Part shown: piece after piece, positions 27,384 through 38,197 of the stretch
How positions within the stretch are numbered: position 1 is the first letter of the stretch
Layout of the letters: each line of letters opens with the position of its first letter
NCBI GenBank assembly: GCA_001295935.1
Contig: LJHX01000189.1
Coordinates: forward strand, 1-53,555
Length of the DNA: 53,555 nucleotides
Direction of reading: 5' to 3'
Source: an alpha proteobacterium AAP81b
GTDB lineage: Bacteria > Pseudomonadota > Alphaproteobacteria > Sphingomonadales > Sphingomonadaceae
Notes under the pieces: generated by a model
The model's database searches: none
What the model was told of the DNA's origin: nothing
What the model saw: the letters and a program-made list of their open reading frames with translations, nothing else
Made by a program: the position numbers and the translations under genes

Positions 27384-28658
27384 TCAAGATGTAGCAAGGC
27401 TGACGGCGCCAACCATGCTGTCGAGTCCGGCCGTCAAGCGTGCTGCCGACCGCAAGGTGGCCTCGTCAAAAAATGGCACCAGCGGCTGGACGTGGAATGC
27501 CGGGCCGCCCTCCTCCGCTGTCCGGACGAACAGGATCGCCATTGCGCCACGCTTCTTGGCCAGTTCGACCTGTCGCTTGGCATTTCCGCGATATGCCATT
27601 TCACAAGCCCAACCCAGCTTTCGCAGCCTGTCGGTAGTGAGATACGCGAAGGCCTCATTTTCCGGCCGGTCCGCCACAACGGCCACCAGACCACCAATCT
27701 TCGGCTCCGCCACCAGCATCGCCAATCGCTCGATCCCGCCGGCCCAGCCGACCGCCGGCGTTTCCGGGCCGCCCATCATACCGATCAGCCCATCGTAGCG
27801 CCCACCGCCGATCACCGTGCCCTGCGCCCCCAGCGCGTCGGTGATGAACTCGAAAACGCTGTGGCGATAATAGTCGAGCCCGCGCACCAGCCGCGGCGCG
27901 CGTTCCCAGGTGATGCCGCTCGCCTGCAGGCCCTTCTGCAGCGCCTCGAAGAACGCCCCGGCTTCGGCCGTCAGAAAATCGTCGATCCGCGGCGCGTCGG
28001 CGACCAGCGCGCGGTCGCCGTCATCCTTGCTGTCGAGTATCCGCAGCGGATTCGCCACCAACCGGCGCTGGCTGTCGGCACTCAAGGCATCGCGATGCGC
28101 GGCGAAATGCGCCGCAACTGCCGCGCTCCAGGCGCTGCGCGTCGCCGGATCGCCCATGGTGTTGAGGTGCAGCGTCACATCGCCGGCGATCCCCAGCTCA
28201 TCGAGCAGATGCGCCGCCAGCGCGATCACCTCGACATCGGCGGCCGGCTCGGCGGCGCCGAGCACCTCGGCATCCAGTTGGTGAAACTGGCGGAAACGCC
28301 CCTTCTGCGGGCGTTCATAGCGGAACAGCGGCCCCCAAGCGGCGAGTTTCAGCGGCGCGTGCTGCTGCCAGCCATTCTCGATATAGGCGCGCGCGATGCC
28401 GGCGGTGAATTCGGGGCGCAGGGTGATCGACTCGCCGCCGCGATCCTCGAACGAGTACATTTCCTTCGAAACGACATCGGTGGTCTCGCCGAGCGAGCGC
28501 GCGAAAACGCTCGTCGCCTCGAACACCGGCACTTCGACGCGGCCGAAGCCATAGAGGCCGCGCAGGCGGTTGAAAGTCGCGATGACATGATCGAAGCGCG
28601 CCGCCGCCTCGCCGAAAATGTCCTGGGTACCGCGGGGGCGTTGTGGGGCCTTGCTCAT
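27384..28658 (-). CDS. hisS: Histidyl-tRNA synthetase
   Basis: HisRS charges tRNA-His. The 424-residue class II synthetase starts [20 protein letters not shown]. It has motif 2 ([23 protein letters not shown]), the histidine-specific [15 protein letters not shown], and motif 3 ([28 protein letters not shown]), then a C-terminal anticodon-binding domain. The open frame extends upstream to 29042, but the 28658 ATG gives the canonical start. The gene lies immediately upstream of hicAB on the same strand and diverges from the M61 peptidase gene. Confidence 0.96.
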   Translation of the reverse strand: MSKAPQRPRGTQDIFGEAAARFDHVIATFNRLRGLYGFGRVEVPVFEATSVFARSLGETTDVVSKEMYSFEDRGGESITLRPEFTAGIARAYIENGWQQHAPLKLAAWGPLFRYERPQKGRFRQFHQLDAEVLGAAEPAADVEVIALAAHLLDELGIAGDVTLHLNTMGDPATRSAWSAAVAAHFAAHRDALSADSQRRLVANPLRILDSKDDGDRALVADAPRIDDFLTAEAGAFFEALQKGLQASGITWERAPRLVRGLDYYRHSVFEFITDALGAQGTVIGGGRYDGLIGMMGGPETPAVGWAGGIERLAMLVAEPKIGGLVAVVADRPENEAFAYLTTDRLRKLGWACEMAYRGNAKRQVELAKKRGAMAILFVRTAEEGGPAFHVQPLVPFFDEATLRSAARLTAGLDSMVGAVSLATS

Positions 28659-28737
28659 AGTCCCGCCGCCTCTAGGCGACCCCCGCCGGCTTGTCATCCC
28701 GCCGGCACCGTGACAGTCAAGGCGCCGAGGGAGACCC

Positions 28738-30645
28738 ATGAAAACCAGCCTGATGCTCGCGGCCCTGCTCGCCGCGCCCGCCACAGCCACCCCCATCCGC
28801 AGCCTGCCGCAGCCGCTGCCGCTCGCGAATACCATCCCTGCGGCGCGCGATATCGCCTTCCCCGGCACCATGACGATCAAGGTCGATGCCACCGACGTCA
28901 CCCGCGGCATCTGGCGGGTCGAACAGACCATCCCCGTCCCCGCCGCCGGGGCGATGACGCTGCTCTTCCCGAAATTCCTGCCCGGCAAGCATGCGCCGCG
29001 CGGCGAGGTCGAAAAGCTCGCCGATCTGCGCATCACCGGCAACGGTAAGCCGATCGCCTGGACGCGCGACCCGGTCGACGTCCACGCCTTTCACATCAGC
29101 GTCCCCGACGGCGTCCGCAGTCTCGACCTGCGCTTCGCCTTCCTGACCGCGACGGTCACCGGCCAAGGCCGCATCACCGCCACCGCCGACATGCTCAGCC
29201 TGCAACCCGAGCAGGTGTCGCTCTACCCCGCCGGCTGGTTCACCCGCCGCATCCCGGCGAGCCTGACCGTCACCTGGCCCAAAGGCTGGCAGGTCGCCGG
29301 CGCGCTGCGCGCCGACAAAACCGACGGCGACACCGTCACCTATGGCACCGTCGATTACGAGACGCTCGTCGACAGCCCCTTCCTCGCCGGCCGCTACATG
29401 AAGCGCTGGGACCTCGGTTCCAACGTCGCCCTCAACGTCGCCGCCGACGATCCGCGTTTCCTTGCCGCCACCCCGGCACAGATCGACGCCCACAAGCGCC
29501 TCGTCGCCCAGGCGCTGAAGACCTTCGGCGCGCGGCATTTCGACCATTACGACCTGCTGCTGTCGCTGTCGGACACCCTCGGCGGGATAGGCCTCGAACA
29601 TCAGCGCAGCAGCGAGAATGGCGTGCCGACGCCGTACTTTACCGAATGGGAAAAGGGCCCCGGCCGCCGCAATTTGCTGCCGCACGAATTCAGCCACTCG
29701 TGGTGCGGCAAATACCGTCGCCCGGCCGACCTCTTTACCCCCGATTACCGCACGCCGATGCGCAATTCGCTGCTCTGGGTCTATGAGGGCCAGGACCAGT
29801 TCTGGGGCTTCGTCCTCCAGGCGCGCGCCGGCCTCGTCAGCAAACAGGACACCCTCGACCAGCTGGCGATCATCGCCGCGACGCAGGATACCCGGCCGGG
29901 GCGCGAATGGCGGCCGATGGTCGATACCACCAACGATCCGATCATCACCCCGCGGGCGCCGAAAGGCTGGGTCAGCGAGCAACGCAGCGAGGATTATTAC
30001 AATGAAGGCATGCTGATCTGGTTCGAGGTCGATGCCGTGCTGCGGCGGGAAAGCGGCGGCGCCAGGGGCATGGACGATTTCGCCCGCGCCTTCTTCGGCG
30101 TCAACGACGGCGACTGGGGCACGCTGACCTATGATTTCGACGAGATCGTGCGGACGCTGAACAAGCTGCAGCCCTATGATTGGGCGGGGCTGCTCCGCGC
30201 CCGGACCACCGAAACCCTGCCCCAGGCACCGCTCACCGGCTTCACTGCCTCGGGCTACACCCTGACCTATACCGATACCCCGACCGGCGCCGTCGCCGAT
30301 ACCCAGCGTCTTGCCAAGCAGGTCAATCTGTTCTGGTCGGGCGGGCTGGTGCTTGGTGCCGGCGGCAAGGTCGAGCAGGTGCTATGGGACAGCGCCGCCT
30401 TCGCCGCCGGCCTCCAGGTCGGCGACGAGATCGTCGGCATCGACGACAAGCCGTACAGCGACGACGCGCTGAAGGCAGCGGTCGCCGCGGCCAAGGGCGC
30501 TGCCACGCCAATCCGGCTGATCGTCAGGACCCAGGACCGCCTGCGCGCCGTCGATTGGGCCTGGAACGGCGGCCTGCGCTATCCCCGTTTTGCCAAGACC
30601 GGCAGCGATGGCAGCCTCGATCGGCTACTGACGCCGCTGCCCTGA
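28738..30645 (+). CDS. Secreted M61-family (glycyl aminopeptidase-like) metallopeptidase
   Basis: The 635-residue protein has an N-terminal signal peptide ([17 protein letters not shown]), an N-terminal beta domain, and the zinc site HEFSHSW near residues 318-324 within [18 protein letters not shown] downstream Glu-rich helix ([11 protein letters not shown]) probably supplies the third ligand. Residues from about 530 form a PDZ-like domain ([18 protein letters not shown]). M61 enzymes trim N-terminal residues, often glycine, from peptides in the periplasm. It converges with the SMR gene, with 4 nt between stop codons. Confidence 0.93.
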   Translation: MKTSLMLAALLAAPATATPIRSLPQPLPLANTIPAARDIAFPGTMTIKVDATDVTRGIWRVEQTIPVPAAGAMTLLFPKFLPGKHAPRGEVEKLADLRITGNGKPIAWTRDPVDVHAFHISVPDGVRSLDLRFAFLTATVTGQGRITATADMLSLQPEQVSLYPAGWFTRRIPASLTVTWPKGWQVAGALRADKTDGDTVTYGTVDYETLVDSPFLAGRYMKRWDLGSNVALNVAADDPRFLAATPAQIDAHKRLVAQALKTFGARHFDHYDLLLSLSDTLGGIGLEHQRSSENGVPTPYFTEWEKGPGRRNLLPHEFSHSWCGKYRRPADLFTPDYRTPMRNSLLWVYEGQDQFWGFVLQARAGLVSKQDTLDQLAIIAATQDTRPGREWRPMVDTTNDPIITPRAPKGWVSEQRSEDYYNEGMLIWFEVDAVLRRESGGARGMDDFARAFFGVNDGDWGTLTYDFDEIVRTLNKLQPYDWAGLLRARTTETLPQAPLTGFTASGYTLTYTDTPTGAVADTQRLAKQVNLFWSGGLVLGAGGKVEQVLWDSAAFAAGLQVGDEIVGIDDKPYSDDALKAAVAAAKGAATPIRLIVRTQDRLRAVDWAWNGGLRYPRFAKTGSDGSLDRLLTPLP

Positions 30646-30649
30646 CCGA

Positions 30650-30964
30650 TCACCCCACCAGCTTCAACCCGACAATACACAGGATCAGCCCCGCCAGCAG
30701 CGCCAGCCGCGCCGCGCTCGCCGGCTCGCCGAACAGCGCGATGCCGAGCACCGCGGTGCCGGCGGCGCCGATGCCTGCCCATACCGCATAGGCGGTGCCG
30801 AGCGGGATCGTCCGCCCGGCATATTCGAGCAAGCCCATCGACAGGCTGACCGAAACCAGGAACGCCGCCACCCACAGGCCGTTACGGAAACCGTCGACGA
30901 AACGCAGCGCGGTGGTGAACCCCACCTCGAACAGCCCGCCGAGCACCAGTGCCACCCACGCCAT
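30650..30964 (-). CDS. SMR-family small multidrug/guanidinium exporter (SugE-like)
   Basis: The 104-residue protein has four membrane helices and the SMR membrane glutamate in [15 protein letters not shown] (Glu13). The [23 protein letters not shown] segment is the family signature and resembles SugE/Gdx exporters more than EmrE drug pumps. The start at 30964 gives [14 protein letters not shown]; the longer open frame to 30991 adds a charged extension. Function would be proton-coupled export of a small cation such as guanidinium, which is an inference from subfamily resemblance. Confidence 0.88.
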   Translation of the reverse strand: MAWVALVLGGLFEVGFTTALRFVDGFRNGLWVAAFLVSVSLSMGLLEYAGRTIPLGTAYAVWAGIGAAGTAVLGIALFGEPASAARLALLAGLILCIVGLKLVG

Positions 30965-31045
30965 AAAGTCACCTTTCCGCAATCGCTTCACCGTGGACGC
31001 CGGCGCAACCTTCGCCTAAGCCGCCCCAAAACAAGAGAGGCCCGC

Positions 31046-31630
31046 ATGCGCATCGACCAGATTCCGATCGGCGTGAACCCGCCGCACGACGTCAATGTCG
31101 TCATCGAATGCCCGCTGGGCGGCGAGCCGGTCAAATATGAGCTCGACAAGGCCTCGGGCGCGCTGTTCGTCGATCGCATCCTCCACACCGCAATGCGCTA
31201 TCCGACCAACTATGGCTTCATCCCGCATACGCTCGCCGACGATGGCGACCCCATCGACGCGCTCGTCGTCGCGCGCACGCCCTTCGTGCCGGGGTGCATC
31301 AGCCGCGTCCGCCCGGTCGGCGTGATGATGATGGAGGATGACGCCGGCGGCGACGCCAAGCTGCTGTGCGTCAGCGTCAACAAGGTCCATCCCTATTACG
31401 CCAATGTCGCCGAATATACCGACCTGCCGGCGATCCTGCTCCAGCAGATTGAGCATTTCTTCACCCATTACAAGGACCTGGAGCCCGGCAAATGGGTCAA
31501 GTTCCAGGGCTGGCAGGATCGCGCCACCGCCGAGCGACTGATCATCGAATCGATCGACCGCTACAACGCCGCTGAAAGGGGTGCCGTCATTCCGGCGCTG
31601 CGCGAACACCCCGGCGCACCGCGCGGCTGA
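31046..31630 (+). CDS. ppa: Inorganic pyrophosphatase (family I)
   Basis: Ppa hydrolyses pyrophosphate and drives biosynthetic reactions forward. The 194-residue protein begins [20 protein letters not shown]. It has [39 protein letters not shown] with the signature Asp cluster, and [15 protein letters not shown]. Length and motifs match cytoplasmic Mg2+-dependent enzymes. An R1 repeat lies just after the stop. Confidence 0.97.
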   Translation: MRIDQIPIGVNPPHDVNVVIECPLGGEPVKYELDKASGALFVDRILHTAMRYPTNYGFIPHTLADDGDPIDALVVARTPFVPGCISRVRPVGVMMMEDDAGGDAKLLCVSVNKVHPYYANVAEYTDLPAILLQQIEHFFTHYKDLEPGKWVKFQGWQDRATAERLIIESIDRYNAAERGAVIPALREHPGAPRG

Positions 31631-31636
31631 CCCGTG

Positions 31637-31696
31637 TTCCCCTCCCGCTCGCGGGGAGTCGAAGACGGCGCGCAGCGCCAGCGGCTGGGGGTGGGA
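31637..31696 (+). repeat. R1 palindromic repeat between convergent ppa and SRAP genes
   Basis: This full copy has the TCCCCTCCCGC-TC-GCGGGGAG hairpin, the middle AAGACGGCGCGCAGCG and the tail CAGCGGCTGGGGGTGGG. It starts 6 nt after the ppa stop and lies before the convergent SRAP gene's stop at 31722. The position allows a role as a bidirectional transcript end. Confidence 0.8.
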
Positions 31697-31721
31697 AAGG
31701 CCTTGATGCAGCGGTCGACGT

Positions 31722-32300
31722 CTAACTCGCGTCGACCGCCATCAACTGCGACGGGAAAGCCACCGCCAGCGCCTCGGCGGGGTCTCCCGCCAGCCAGCGC
31801 GCCTCGTCTTCCTCGGGAAGGATCACCGGCATCGCCTTGGGGTGGACCGCGGCGACGAGCGGATTGGGGTCGCAGGTCAGGAAGGCAAAGACGTCACCTT
31901 CCGCCGTTGGCCGCCAGATGCCGGCAAAGGCGAACAGCGACCGATCGACAACGCGAAACCAATGCGCGATCTTGGCGCCGCTTTCGCCCTGCCATTCGCA
32001 AAAGTCGCTGACCGGCACCAGGCAGCGGCGTTCGGGATTGGCCAGCGCGCTGCGCCAGAAGGGCGAGGCGAGGTTGCGGACGTTGGTGACCGGCGCGCGG
32101 CCGACGGCGGGCGGCGGGAAGCCCCAGCGCATCGCTGCGAGGTGACGGCCGGCGCTATCCTGGCGGACCACCCAGCCGATGCGCTTCGGGAACAGCTCGG
32201 GCGGCAGCAGGCTGACCGGATCGATCTCGGCGGCGCCGTCGATACTGAAGCGCTTCAGCAGCTCGATGCGGCTGGCGGTCATGCGGAAGCGGTTGCACAT
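31722..32300 (-). CDS. SRAP-domain protein (YedK/HMCES-like abasic-site shield)
   Basis: SRAP proteins form a covalent bond between Cys2 and abasic sites in single-stranded DNA, protecting them during replication. The 192-residue protein starts MCNRFRM, leaving Cys at position 2 and supporting the 32300 start over an in-frame one 39 nt upstream. NVRNLASPFWRSAL, CLVPVSDFCEWQ with the conserved Glu region, and PKAMPVIL near the end are family landmarks. A LexA-type box was not recognised upstream. Confidence 0.9.
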   Translation of the reverse strand: MCNRFRMTASRIELLKRFSIDGAAEIDPVSLLPPELFPKRIGWVVRQDSAGRHLAAMRWGFPPPAVGRAPVTNVRNLASPFWRSALANPERRCLVPVSDFCEWQGESGAKIAHWFRVVDRSLFAFAGIWRPTAEGDVFAFLTCDPNPLVAAVHPKAMPVILPEEDEARWLAGDPAEALAVAFPSQLMAVDAS

Positions 32301-32391
32301 CTCGGCGCCGAACCTAGCGGGCTTTGCGCCGACGGTCACGCGCGGGGGCCAATGTCGCTGCGGGGCGTTACGATGGCGAAGGAGCCTCCCG

Positions 32392-32634
32392 ATGACCCAT
32401 ATTGCCCAGCATCTCCACGATGCCTTTCCCGAACACAGCGCGCTGATCGCGACGTTGAAGATCGACGATGCGCATTTCCAGGGCCTGGCGGAAGACTTCG
32501 ACGCGCTCGACCAGGCGATCGTCCATGCCGAGGCCGGCGACGACCCGGCGACCTACGAGCGGATCGAAGCGATGAAGAAGGAGCGGCTGGCGCTTCTCGA
32601 TACGGTGGCGGCTTATCTGGCGGGGAAAGTCTGA
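32392..32634 (+). CDS. DUF465/YdcH-family small helical protein
   Basis: The 80-residue protein begins MTHIAQHLHDAFPEHSALIATLK and ends ERIEAMKKERLALLDTVAAYL, the typical two-helix pattern of YdcH/DUF465 proteins. The function is unknown. AAGGAG sits 8 nt before the ATG. The longer open frame from 32179 overlaps the SRAP gene antisense and is rejected. Confidence 0.87.
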   Translation: MTHIAQHLHDAFPEHSALIATLKIDDAHFQGLAEDFDALDQAIVHAEAGDDPATYERIEAMKKERLALLDTVAAYLAGKV

Positions 32635-32655
32635 TACTCTCGAACTGAAGGGGTC

Positions 32656-32676
32656 ATCCCGGGCTTGACCCGGGAT
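32656..32676. repeat. ATCCCGGG palindrome (repeat class R2)
   Basis: ATCCCGGG and CCCGGGAT are perfect 8-bp arms around CTTGA, in a GTCAT..ATCAGG context. A related, shorter-stem copy is at 34319-34340. It lies between convergent ydcH-like and nuoF genes and may serve as a transcript end. Confidence 0.65.
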
Positions 32677-32720
32677 CAGGCCTACTTTGGCGGACGGAAC
32701 GCCCCCCGGCCGCGGAGCTT

Positions 32721-32779
32721 CTCTCCCCCAGCCGCTGGCGCTGCGCGCCGTCTTCGACTCCCCGGGAGCGGGAGGGGAG
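32721..32779 (-). repeat. R1 palindromic repeat abutting the nuoF stop
   Basis: This is an inverted full-length copy: CTCCCCTCCCGCTCCCGGGGAG on the minus strand with the AAGACGGCGCGCAGCG middle and the CAGCGGCTGGGGG tail. It begins right after the nuoF stop codon and marks the 3' end of the nuo cluster. Confidence 0.8.
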
Positions 32780-34083
<1,304 letters not shown>

Positions 34084-34084
<1 letters not shown>

Positions 34085-34311
34085 CAGTGGGCATCCACCA
34101 GATCGAGGCGACGCTCGATACGTTCGATTCGGACATCGAGCCGGTCCAACCGTTCATTGGTAAGCTGTTGGGCAGCAATCAGACCACGCATATGCGATCC
34201 CATAATGCCGACGCGGACATTGAGATCGCGGACTTCCTGCTTGATCTCAGCAACATCGCCCTGCATTTTCTGCAGGATCGACAGGATGAGCGAGCCATCG
34301 ACTTCGGTCAT
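34084..34311 (-). CDS. Small coiled-coil protein A in the nuo operon
   Basis: The 75-residue protein ([20 protein letters not shown]...) is helical with heptads and ends [15 protein letters not shown]. It is paralogous to the proteins at 34425-34652 and 36027-36272. I prefer the 34311 start because the upstream extension, up to 34428, is encoded by an R2 repeat and looks non-native. The stop codon overlaps the nuoF start, so it is translated with nuoF. Function is unknown; a scaffold or assembly role near complex I is only an inference. Confidence 0.7.
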
Positions 34312-34318
34312 GCTTGTC

Positions 34319-34340
34319 ATCCCGAGCTGTGTAGCGGGAT
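34319..34340. repeat. R2-class palindrome upstream of coiled-coil gene A
   Basis: ATCCCG and CGGGAT arms flank a 10-base loop, in a GTCATCCCG context like the copy at 32656-32676. It lies between coiled-coil genes B and A and extends the open frame of A artificially at its 5' end. Confidence 0.5.
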
Positions 34341-34424
34341 CGCCTTTGGGGCAGCCCGCTGGACGGCCAAAGGCGCTACCCATCGCCGGCGTTCTGCTTC
34401 GCAAGGCGCGAAGCGGTGTCGTCA

Positions 34425-34652
34425 TCATGGTGCTTCCACCAGGTCGAGGCGACGCTTGATTACCCGCAGGTCGCCCCGCATTTCATCGAGCTCTTCGCGG
34501 ATGCCCTGCAAGGTGACGACAACATTGGTCAGATGACCTTCGACGACAGTCTGGCGCAATTCGAGGCGATGGATATCGCGCTTGATATCGCCGACGTCGG
34601 CACGGATCTCGCGCAGCATCTGATCGAGAAAGGACAAATCGGCGCCGGTCAT
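34425..34652 (-). CDS. Small coiled-coil protein B in the nuo operon
   Basis: This 75-residue helical protein starts MTGADLSFLDQMLREIRADV and ends DLRVIKRRLDLVEAP, almost the same end as protein A. It overlaps the nuoE stop by four bases (ATGA), so it is coupled to nuoE. The heptad pattern suggests a coiled-coil oligomer. No known family was recognised. Confidence 0.7.
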   Translation of the reverse strand: MTGADLSFLDQMLREIRADVGDIKRDIHRLELRQTVVEGHLTNVVVTLQGIREELDEMRGDLRVIKRRLDLVEAP

Positions 34653-35296
34653 CCCGCCACCTCCAGCAGCGACGTCGGCCCGCCCTCGGGGCAACTCGCG
34701 GTGCGGCCGATCGCGCTGCCCGGCGTCGGCATCTCGCCGCGCGCCAGCGCTTCGAGGATCGCCGTCATGCTGTCGTAGGTCAGGTCTTCGTAATTGTCGT
34801 CGTTGATCTGGACCATCGGCGCATTGGCGCAGGCGCCGAGGCATTCGACCTCGGTCAGGGTGAACAGGCCATCGGGCGTACTGCCGCCCTTCTTCAACCC
34901 CTTGTCCTTGCAGGCGCGCATGATGTCGTCGCTGCCGCGCAGCTGACACGGCGTCGTGCCGCAGACCTGTACGTGGAAGCGGCCAACCGGCTTCAGATTG
35001 TACATGGTGTAGAAGCTGGCGACCTCATAGGCGCGGATATAGGGCATGCCGAGCTGGCGGGCGACGAACTCGATCACCGGCACCGGCAGCCACGCCGAGC
35101 CGGTCGCGTCGCGCATCTGATACTGCGCCAGCCAGAGCAGCGGCATCACCGCCGACGCCTGGCGTCCCGCCGGGTAGAGCGCGATGATCCGCGCTGCCTC
35201 GGCGGCGTTGTCGGCCGTCCAGGCGAAATCGACGAATTCGCGCGGCGGCGTGCCGGGGTTCTGCTGCGAGACCGGGGTGTAGGTCGAGGAGGTCAT
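34649..35296 (-). CDS. nuoE: NADH-quinone oxidoreductase subunit E
   Basis: NuoE is the 24-kDa-type subunit carrying the 2Fe-2S cluster N1a. The 215-residue protein has the thioredoxin-like fold with cysteines in CGTTPCQLRG and, later, VECLGACANAPMVQINDDNYEDL. ASFYTMYNLKPVGRFHVQVC is also typical. It is separated from nuoD by three small ORFs and from nuoF by two. A 25-codon ORF ends in an ATGA overlap with its start codon. Confidence 0.96.
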   Translation of the reverse strand: MTSSTYTPVSQQNPGTPPREFVDFAWTADNAAEAARIIALYPAGRQASAVMPLLWLAQYQMRDATGSAWLPVPVIEFVARQLGMPYIRAYEVASFYTMYNLKPVGRFHVQVCGTTPCQLRGSDDIMRACKDKGLKKGGSTPDGLFTLTEVECLGACANAPMVQINDDNYEDLTYDSMTAILEALARGEMPTPGSAIGRTASCPEGGPTSLLEVAG

Positions 35297-35370
35297 TTCG
35301 CGCTGTCCAGGGCGCTGAGGACCAACACGCGCCGCGCCACCGGCGCCCGTGCCTGTGCAGCGTCCTTCAT
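35293..35370 (-). CDS. Possible 25-residue leader ORF coupled to nuoE
   Basis: An ATG at 35370 opens a frame of 25 codons (MKDAAQARAPVARRVLVLSA...) whose TGA overlaps the nuoE ATG as ATGA. GGTGGAG lies 11 nt upstream of this ATG, while nuoE itself has only a weak Shine-Dalgarno. It could be a translated leader that delivers ribosomes to nuoE. The evidence is positional only. Confidence 0.3.
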   Translation of the reverse strand: MKDAAQARAPVARRVLVLSALDSAK

Positions 35371-35413
35371 CAACTAACTCACTCCACCTGCGGCCGCGGC
35401 GCCGCTGCGCCGA

Positions 35414-35578
35414 TTACAGCCGGTTGATGGCCATCCGCAAGACCATATAGGCGGCGCCGAGCAGCGTGATCAGCACCAGCAGGCTGGTGAATACGCCCGG
35501 CTCGCGCTGTGTCGACCAGAGCGCGAAATCCGCCAACAGCAGCGCGATGAACACCGATTCATTGTCGAGAAGTTGCAT
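35414..35578 (-). CDS. Putative 54-residue membrane protein in the nuo operon
   Basis: From the ATG at 35578 the frame gives MQLLDNESVFIALLLADFAL and a second hydrophobic stretch VFTSLLVLITLLGAAYMVLRM. The result is a two-helix membrane peptide. A longer version to 35650 is possible. No family was recognised. It lies between two other small ORFs and nuoE on the same strand. GAGG is very close to the start, so the ribosome binding site is not convincing. Confidence 0.4.
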   Translation of the reverse strand: MQLLDNESVFIALLLADFALWSTQREPGVFTSLLVLITLLGAAYMVLRMAINRL

Positions 35579-35701
35579 TGCCTCATCCACCCCCGATAGC
35601 AAGACCTGCGCGACGCGGCCGATCGCCGCCCCGCCGACCGTTCTTGGCACAGGACGGCGGCCGATGACAAATCCTGCCGGCTCGCCGGCCAGACGCCGCC
35701 T

Positions 35702-35950
35702 TCACGGCCCACGGTCGCGCTGCTCGCGACGCGCCTCCAGCCTGGGCGTCACAAAGCCGTCCCAAACGGCATAGCGCAGCACGGCCAGGATCGTGCCGAG
35801 CGCGGCCGGGAGCACGACCAGCGTCGGCAAGCGGAGGAAGCCGGCATAGCTGGCACAGCCCAGGACGAAGCCCACGATACCGATCGCGTCGAGCAGCCGC
35901 GCGTGACGATGCATCAGGTCGTCGGCCGCGGTGATTATCCCCCAAAGCAT
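35702..35950 (-). CDS. Putative 82-residue membrane protein in the nuo operon
   Basis: From the ATG at 35950 the frame encodes MLWGIITAADDLMHRHARLL, then two adjacent hydrophobic segments (AIGIVGFVLGCASYAGFL; TLVVLPAALGTILAVLRYAVW), and a charged tail (RLEARREQRDRGP). The open frame extends to 36067, overlapping coiled-coil gene C. It may be a small inner-membrane protein. The function is unknown. Confidence 0.45.
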   Translation of the reverse strand: MLWGIITAADDLMHRHARLLDAIGIVGFVLGCASYAGFLRLPTLVVLPAALGTILAVLRYAVWDGFVTPRLEARREQRDRGP

Positions 35951-36026
35951 CACCGGCCGGCGGTCTTCGGGCAAGGGCGGAGACAGCCCAACCACGAGGC
36001 AATGCCCGGATCGCAACGTGCCGGGC

Positions 36027-36272
36027 TCATGCTTCGACGAGGCTGAGCCGGGTTTCAATGCGATCAAGGCGATGCTCGATCCGGTCGATCCGCTTGTGGG
36101 TGCCCGAGACCGTCACTTCCACCGACGCAATCCGCGCCGACATGCTCGCAGTGGCTTCCTCAAGGGTTGCGACTCGGCCTTCGATGTCGCCGAGCTTGAG
36201 CAAGATCTGCGACATCTGGCCCTGCATCTTGCGCAGGATCTCCAGCATCAGTTCATTCGTCGCTTCGGGCAT
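36027..36272 (-). CDS. Small coiled-coil protein C in the nuo operon
   Basis: The 81-residue protein begins MPEATNELMLEILRKMQGQM and ends DRIEHRLDRIETRLSLVEA. Heptad repeats are very clear (IDRIEHRLDRIETRL). It is 33 nt after the nuoD stop and resembles proteins A and B at both ends (IL.KMQ near the start; RL.LV near the end). Repeated duplications within one operon suggest a function connected with the complex I genes, though this is inference. Confidence 0.7.
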   Translation of the reverse strand: MPEATNELMLEILRKMQGQMSQILLKLGDIEGRVATLEEATASMSARIASVEVTVSGTHKRIDRIEHRLDRIETRLSLVEA

Positions 36273-36305
36273 CCGATCGTTTCCGCTAAAGGCAACGACA
36301 ATCTA

Positions 36306-37553
36306 TCACCGATCGACCTCGCCGAAAACGATATCGAGCGACCCCAGGATCGCCGGCGCATCGGCGAGCATATGGCCCTTGCAGAGGAAATCCATCGCCT
36401 GGAGATGCGCCATGCCCGTCGCGCGGATGTGGCAGCGATAGGGCTTGTTGGTGCCATCGGCAACCATGAAAACCCCGAACTCGCCCTTGGGGCTTTCGGT
36501 GGCGACATAGACCTGCCCCGCCGGCACGTGCAGGCCTTCGGTATAGAGCTTGAAATGATGGATGAGCGCTTCCATCGAGCGCTTCATCTCGCTGCGCGAC
36601 GGCGGGCTGACCTTGCGGTCGAGCGTCGCGTGGCGGCCGGCGGGCATCTGATCGAGGCACTGGTAGATGATTCGCAGCGACTGCCGCATCTCCTCCATCC
36701 GCACCATGAAGCGCGCATAGCAATCGCCGTCGTCGGACACCGGCACGTCGAAGTCCATCAGATGATAGGCGTCATAGGGCTGCGACTTGCGTAGGTCCCA
36801 CGCCACCCCCGAAGCGCGGATGCACGGGCCCGTGAAGCCCCAGGCGATCGCATCTTCCTTGGAGATCACGCCGATATCGACATTGCGCTGCTTGAAGATG
36901 CGATTGTCGGCGACAAGGCCCTGCATCTCGTCAAGGACCTTGAGATAGCCGTCGGCCCAGGCGCGGATATCACCGAGCAGCCCGTCGGGCAGGTCCTGGT
37001 GGACGCCGCCGGGGCGGAAATAGGCGGCGTGAAAGCGCGCCCCGGAGACGCGCTCGTAGAAGCCGAGCAGCGCCTCACGTTCCTCGAACATCCACAGGAT
37101 CGGCGTCATCGCGCCGACGTCGAGGGCGTGGGCGGTGACGTTGAGGATGTGGTTGAGGATGCGGGTGATTTCGGCGAACAGCGTGCGGATGTATTTCGCC
37201 CGCAGCGGCACCTCGATGCCGGCGAGCTTCTCGATCGCCAGCACATAACTGTGCTCCATGCACATCGGGCTGACATAATCGAGGCGGTCCATATAGGGCA
37301 GCGCCTGGAGATAGGTCTTGTATTCGCAGAGCTTTTCGGTGCCGCGATGGAGGAGGCCGATATGCGGATCGCAGCGCTCGATCAGCTCGCCGTCGAGTTC
37401 CATGACCAGCCGCAGCACGCCATGCGCCGCCGGGTGCTGCGGCCCGAAGTTGATCATGTAGTTCTGGATGTCGTTGCCGGGCTTCGACGGCGGCAGCACG
37501 TCGGCGGTGTCTTCGGCGGTCCAGGCGACGGTGGAGGCGGCGAGATCAGCCAT
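36306..37553 (-). CDS. nuoD: NADH-quinone oxidoreductase subunit D
   Basis: NuoD is the 49-kDa-type subunit lining the quinone pocket. The 415-residue protein has [16 protein letters not shown] near residues 31-46, with the quinone-region His, and [12 protein letters not shown]. It also has [18 protein letters not shown] and ends with [12 protein letters not shown], the usual C-terminus. Its start overlaps the nuoC stop by one base (TGATG). Confidence 0.97.
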   Translation of the reverse strand: MADLAASTVAWTAEDTADVLPPSKPGNDIQNYMINFGPQHPAAHGVLRLVMELDGELIERCDPHIGLLHRGTEKLCEYKTYLQALPYMDRLDYVSPMCMEHSYVLAIEKLAGIEVPLRAKYIRTLFAEITRILNHILNVTAHALDVGAMTPILWMFEEREALLGFYERVSGARFHAAYFRPGGVHQDLPDGLLGDIRAWADGYLKVLDEMQGLVADNRIFKQRNVDIGVISKEDAIAWGFTGPCIRASGVAWDLRKSQPYDAYHLMDFDVPVSDDGDCYARFMVRMEEMRQSLRIIYQCLDQMPAGRHATLDRKVSPPSRSEMKRSMEALIHHFKLYTEGLHVPAGQVYVATESPKGEFGVFMVADGTNKPYRCHIRATGMAHLQAMDFLCKGHMLADAPAILGSLDIVFGEVDR

Positions 37554-38197
37554 CAGCTCTTGGCCTTTTCATCGCCGGGGAGGACATAGTCCGTCCCCTC
37601 CCAGGGCGAGAGGAAATCGAAATTGCGGAAATCCTGGGCGAGCTTCACCGGTTCATAGACGACGCGCTTGTGCTCTTCCGAATAGCGCAGCTCGACATGG
37701 CCGGTCAGCGGGAAGTCCTTGCGGAAAGGATGCCCCTCGAAGCCATAGTCGGTAAGGATGCGGCGCAGGTCGGCATTGCCGGCGAAGAGCACGCCGAACA
37801 TGTCCCAGGTCTCGCGCTCATACCAGCCGGCGACGGGGTAGAGCCCGGTCACCGACGGCACCGGCGCGCGGCCGTCGCTCGTCACCGTGACGCTGAGGCG
37901 CAGATTCTTCGCCATCGACAGCAGCTGATAGACAACATCGAAGCGCTCGGGGCGTTCGGGATAGTCGACCGCGGTGATGTCGATCAGCTGGTTGAAGCGC
38001 AGGTCAGTGTCGTCGCGCAGCGCGGTGAGCACGGTGGCGATGCTGTCGCGGGGCACGATGATGCCGATCTCGCCGGCATGGGCGGTGACCGCAAGCACGG
38101 CATCGCCGAGCACGGCGCGCAGCTTCGCCTCGGCGTCATCCAATCCGGCGACGGCCGGCCAGCTATAGCTGCCGGTGGTGGCGGCGACGAGGCTCAC
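37553..38197 (-). CDS. nuoC: NADH-quinone oxidoreductase subunit C
   Basis: NuoC is the 30-kDa-type subunit of the peripheral arm. From the GTG at 38197 the protein has 214 residues and contains [24 protein letters not shown] and the signature [37 protein letters not shown]. The longer open frame to 38446 lies over nuoB in another frame and is rejected. The GTG overlaps the nuoB stop as GTGA; both overlaps keep nuoB-C-D translation coupled. Confidence 0.95.
   Translation of the reverse strand: MSLVAATTGSYSWPAVAGLDDAEAKLRAVLGDAVLAVTAHAGEIGIIVPRDSIATVLTALRDDTDLRFNQLIDITAVDYPERPERFDVVYQLLSMAKNLRLSVTVTSDGRAPVPSVTGLYPVAGWYERETWDMFGVLFAGNADLRRILTDYGFEGHPFRKDFPLTGHVELRYSEEHKRVVYEPVKLAQDFRNFDFLSPWEGTDYVLPGDEKAKS

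Noticed and set aside
34312-34428. An N-terminal extension of coiled-coil protein A
   Set aside because: The added residues (FGRPAGCPKGDPATQLGMTS) derive from an R2 repeat region and are unlike proteins B and C, so the shorter start is preferred.
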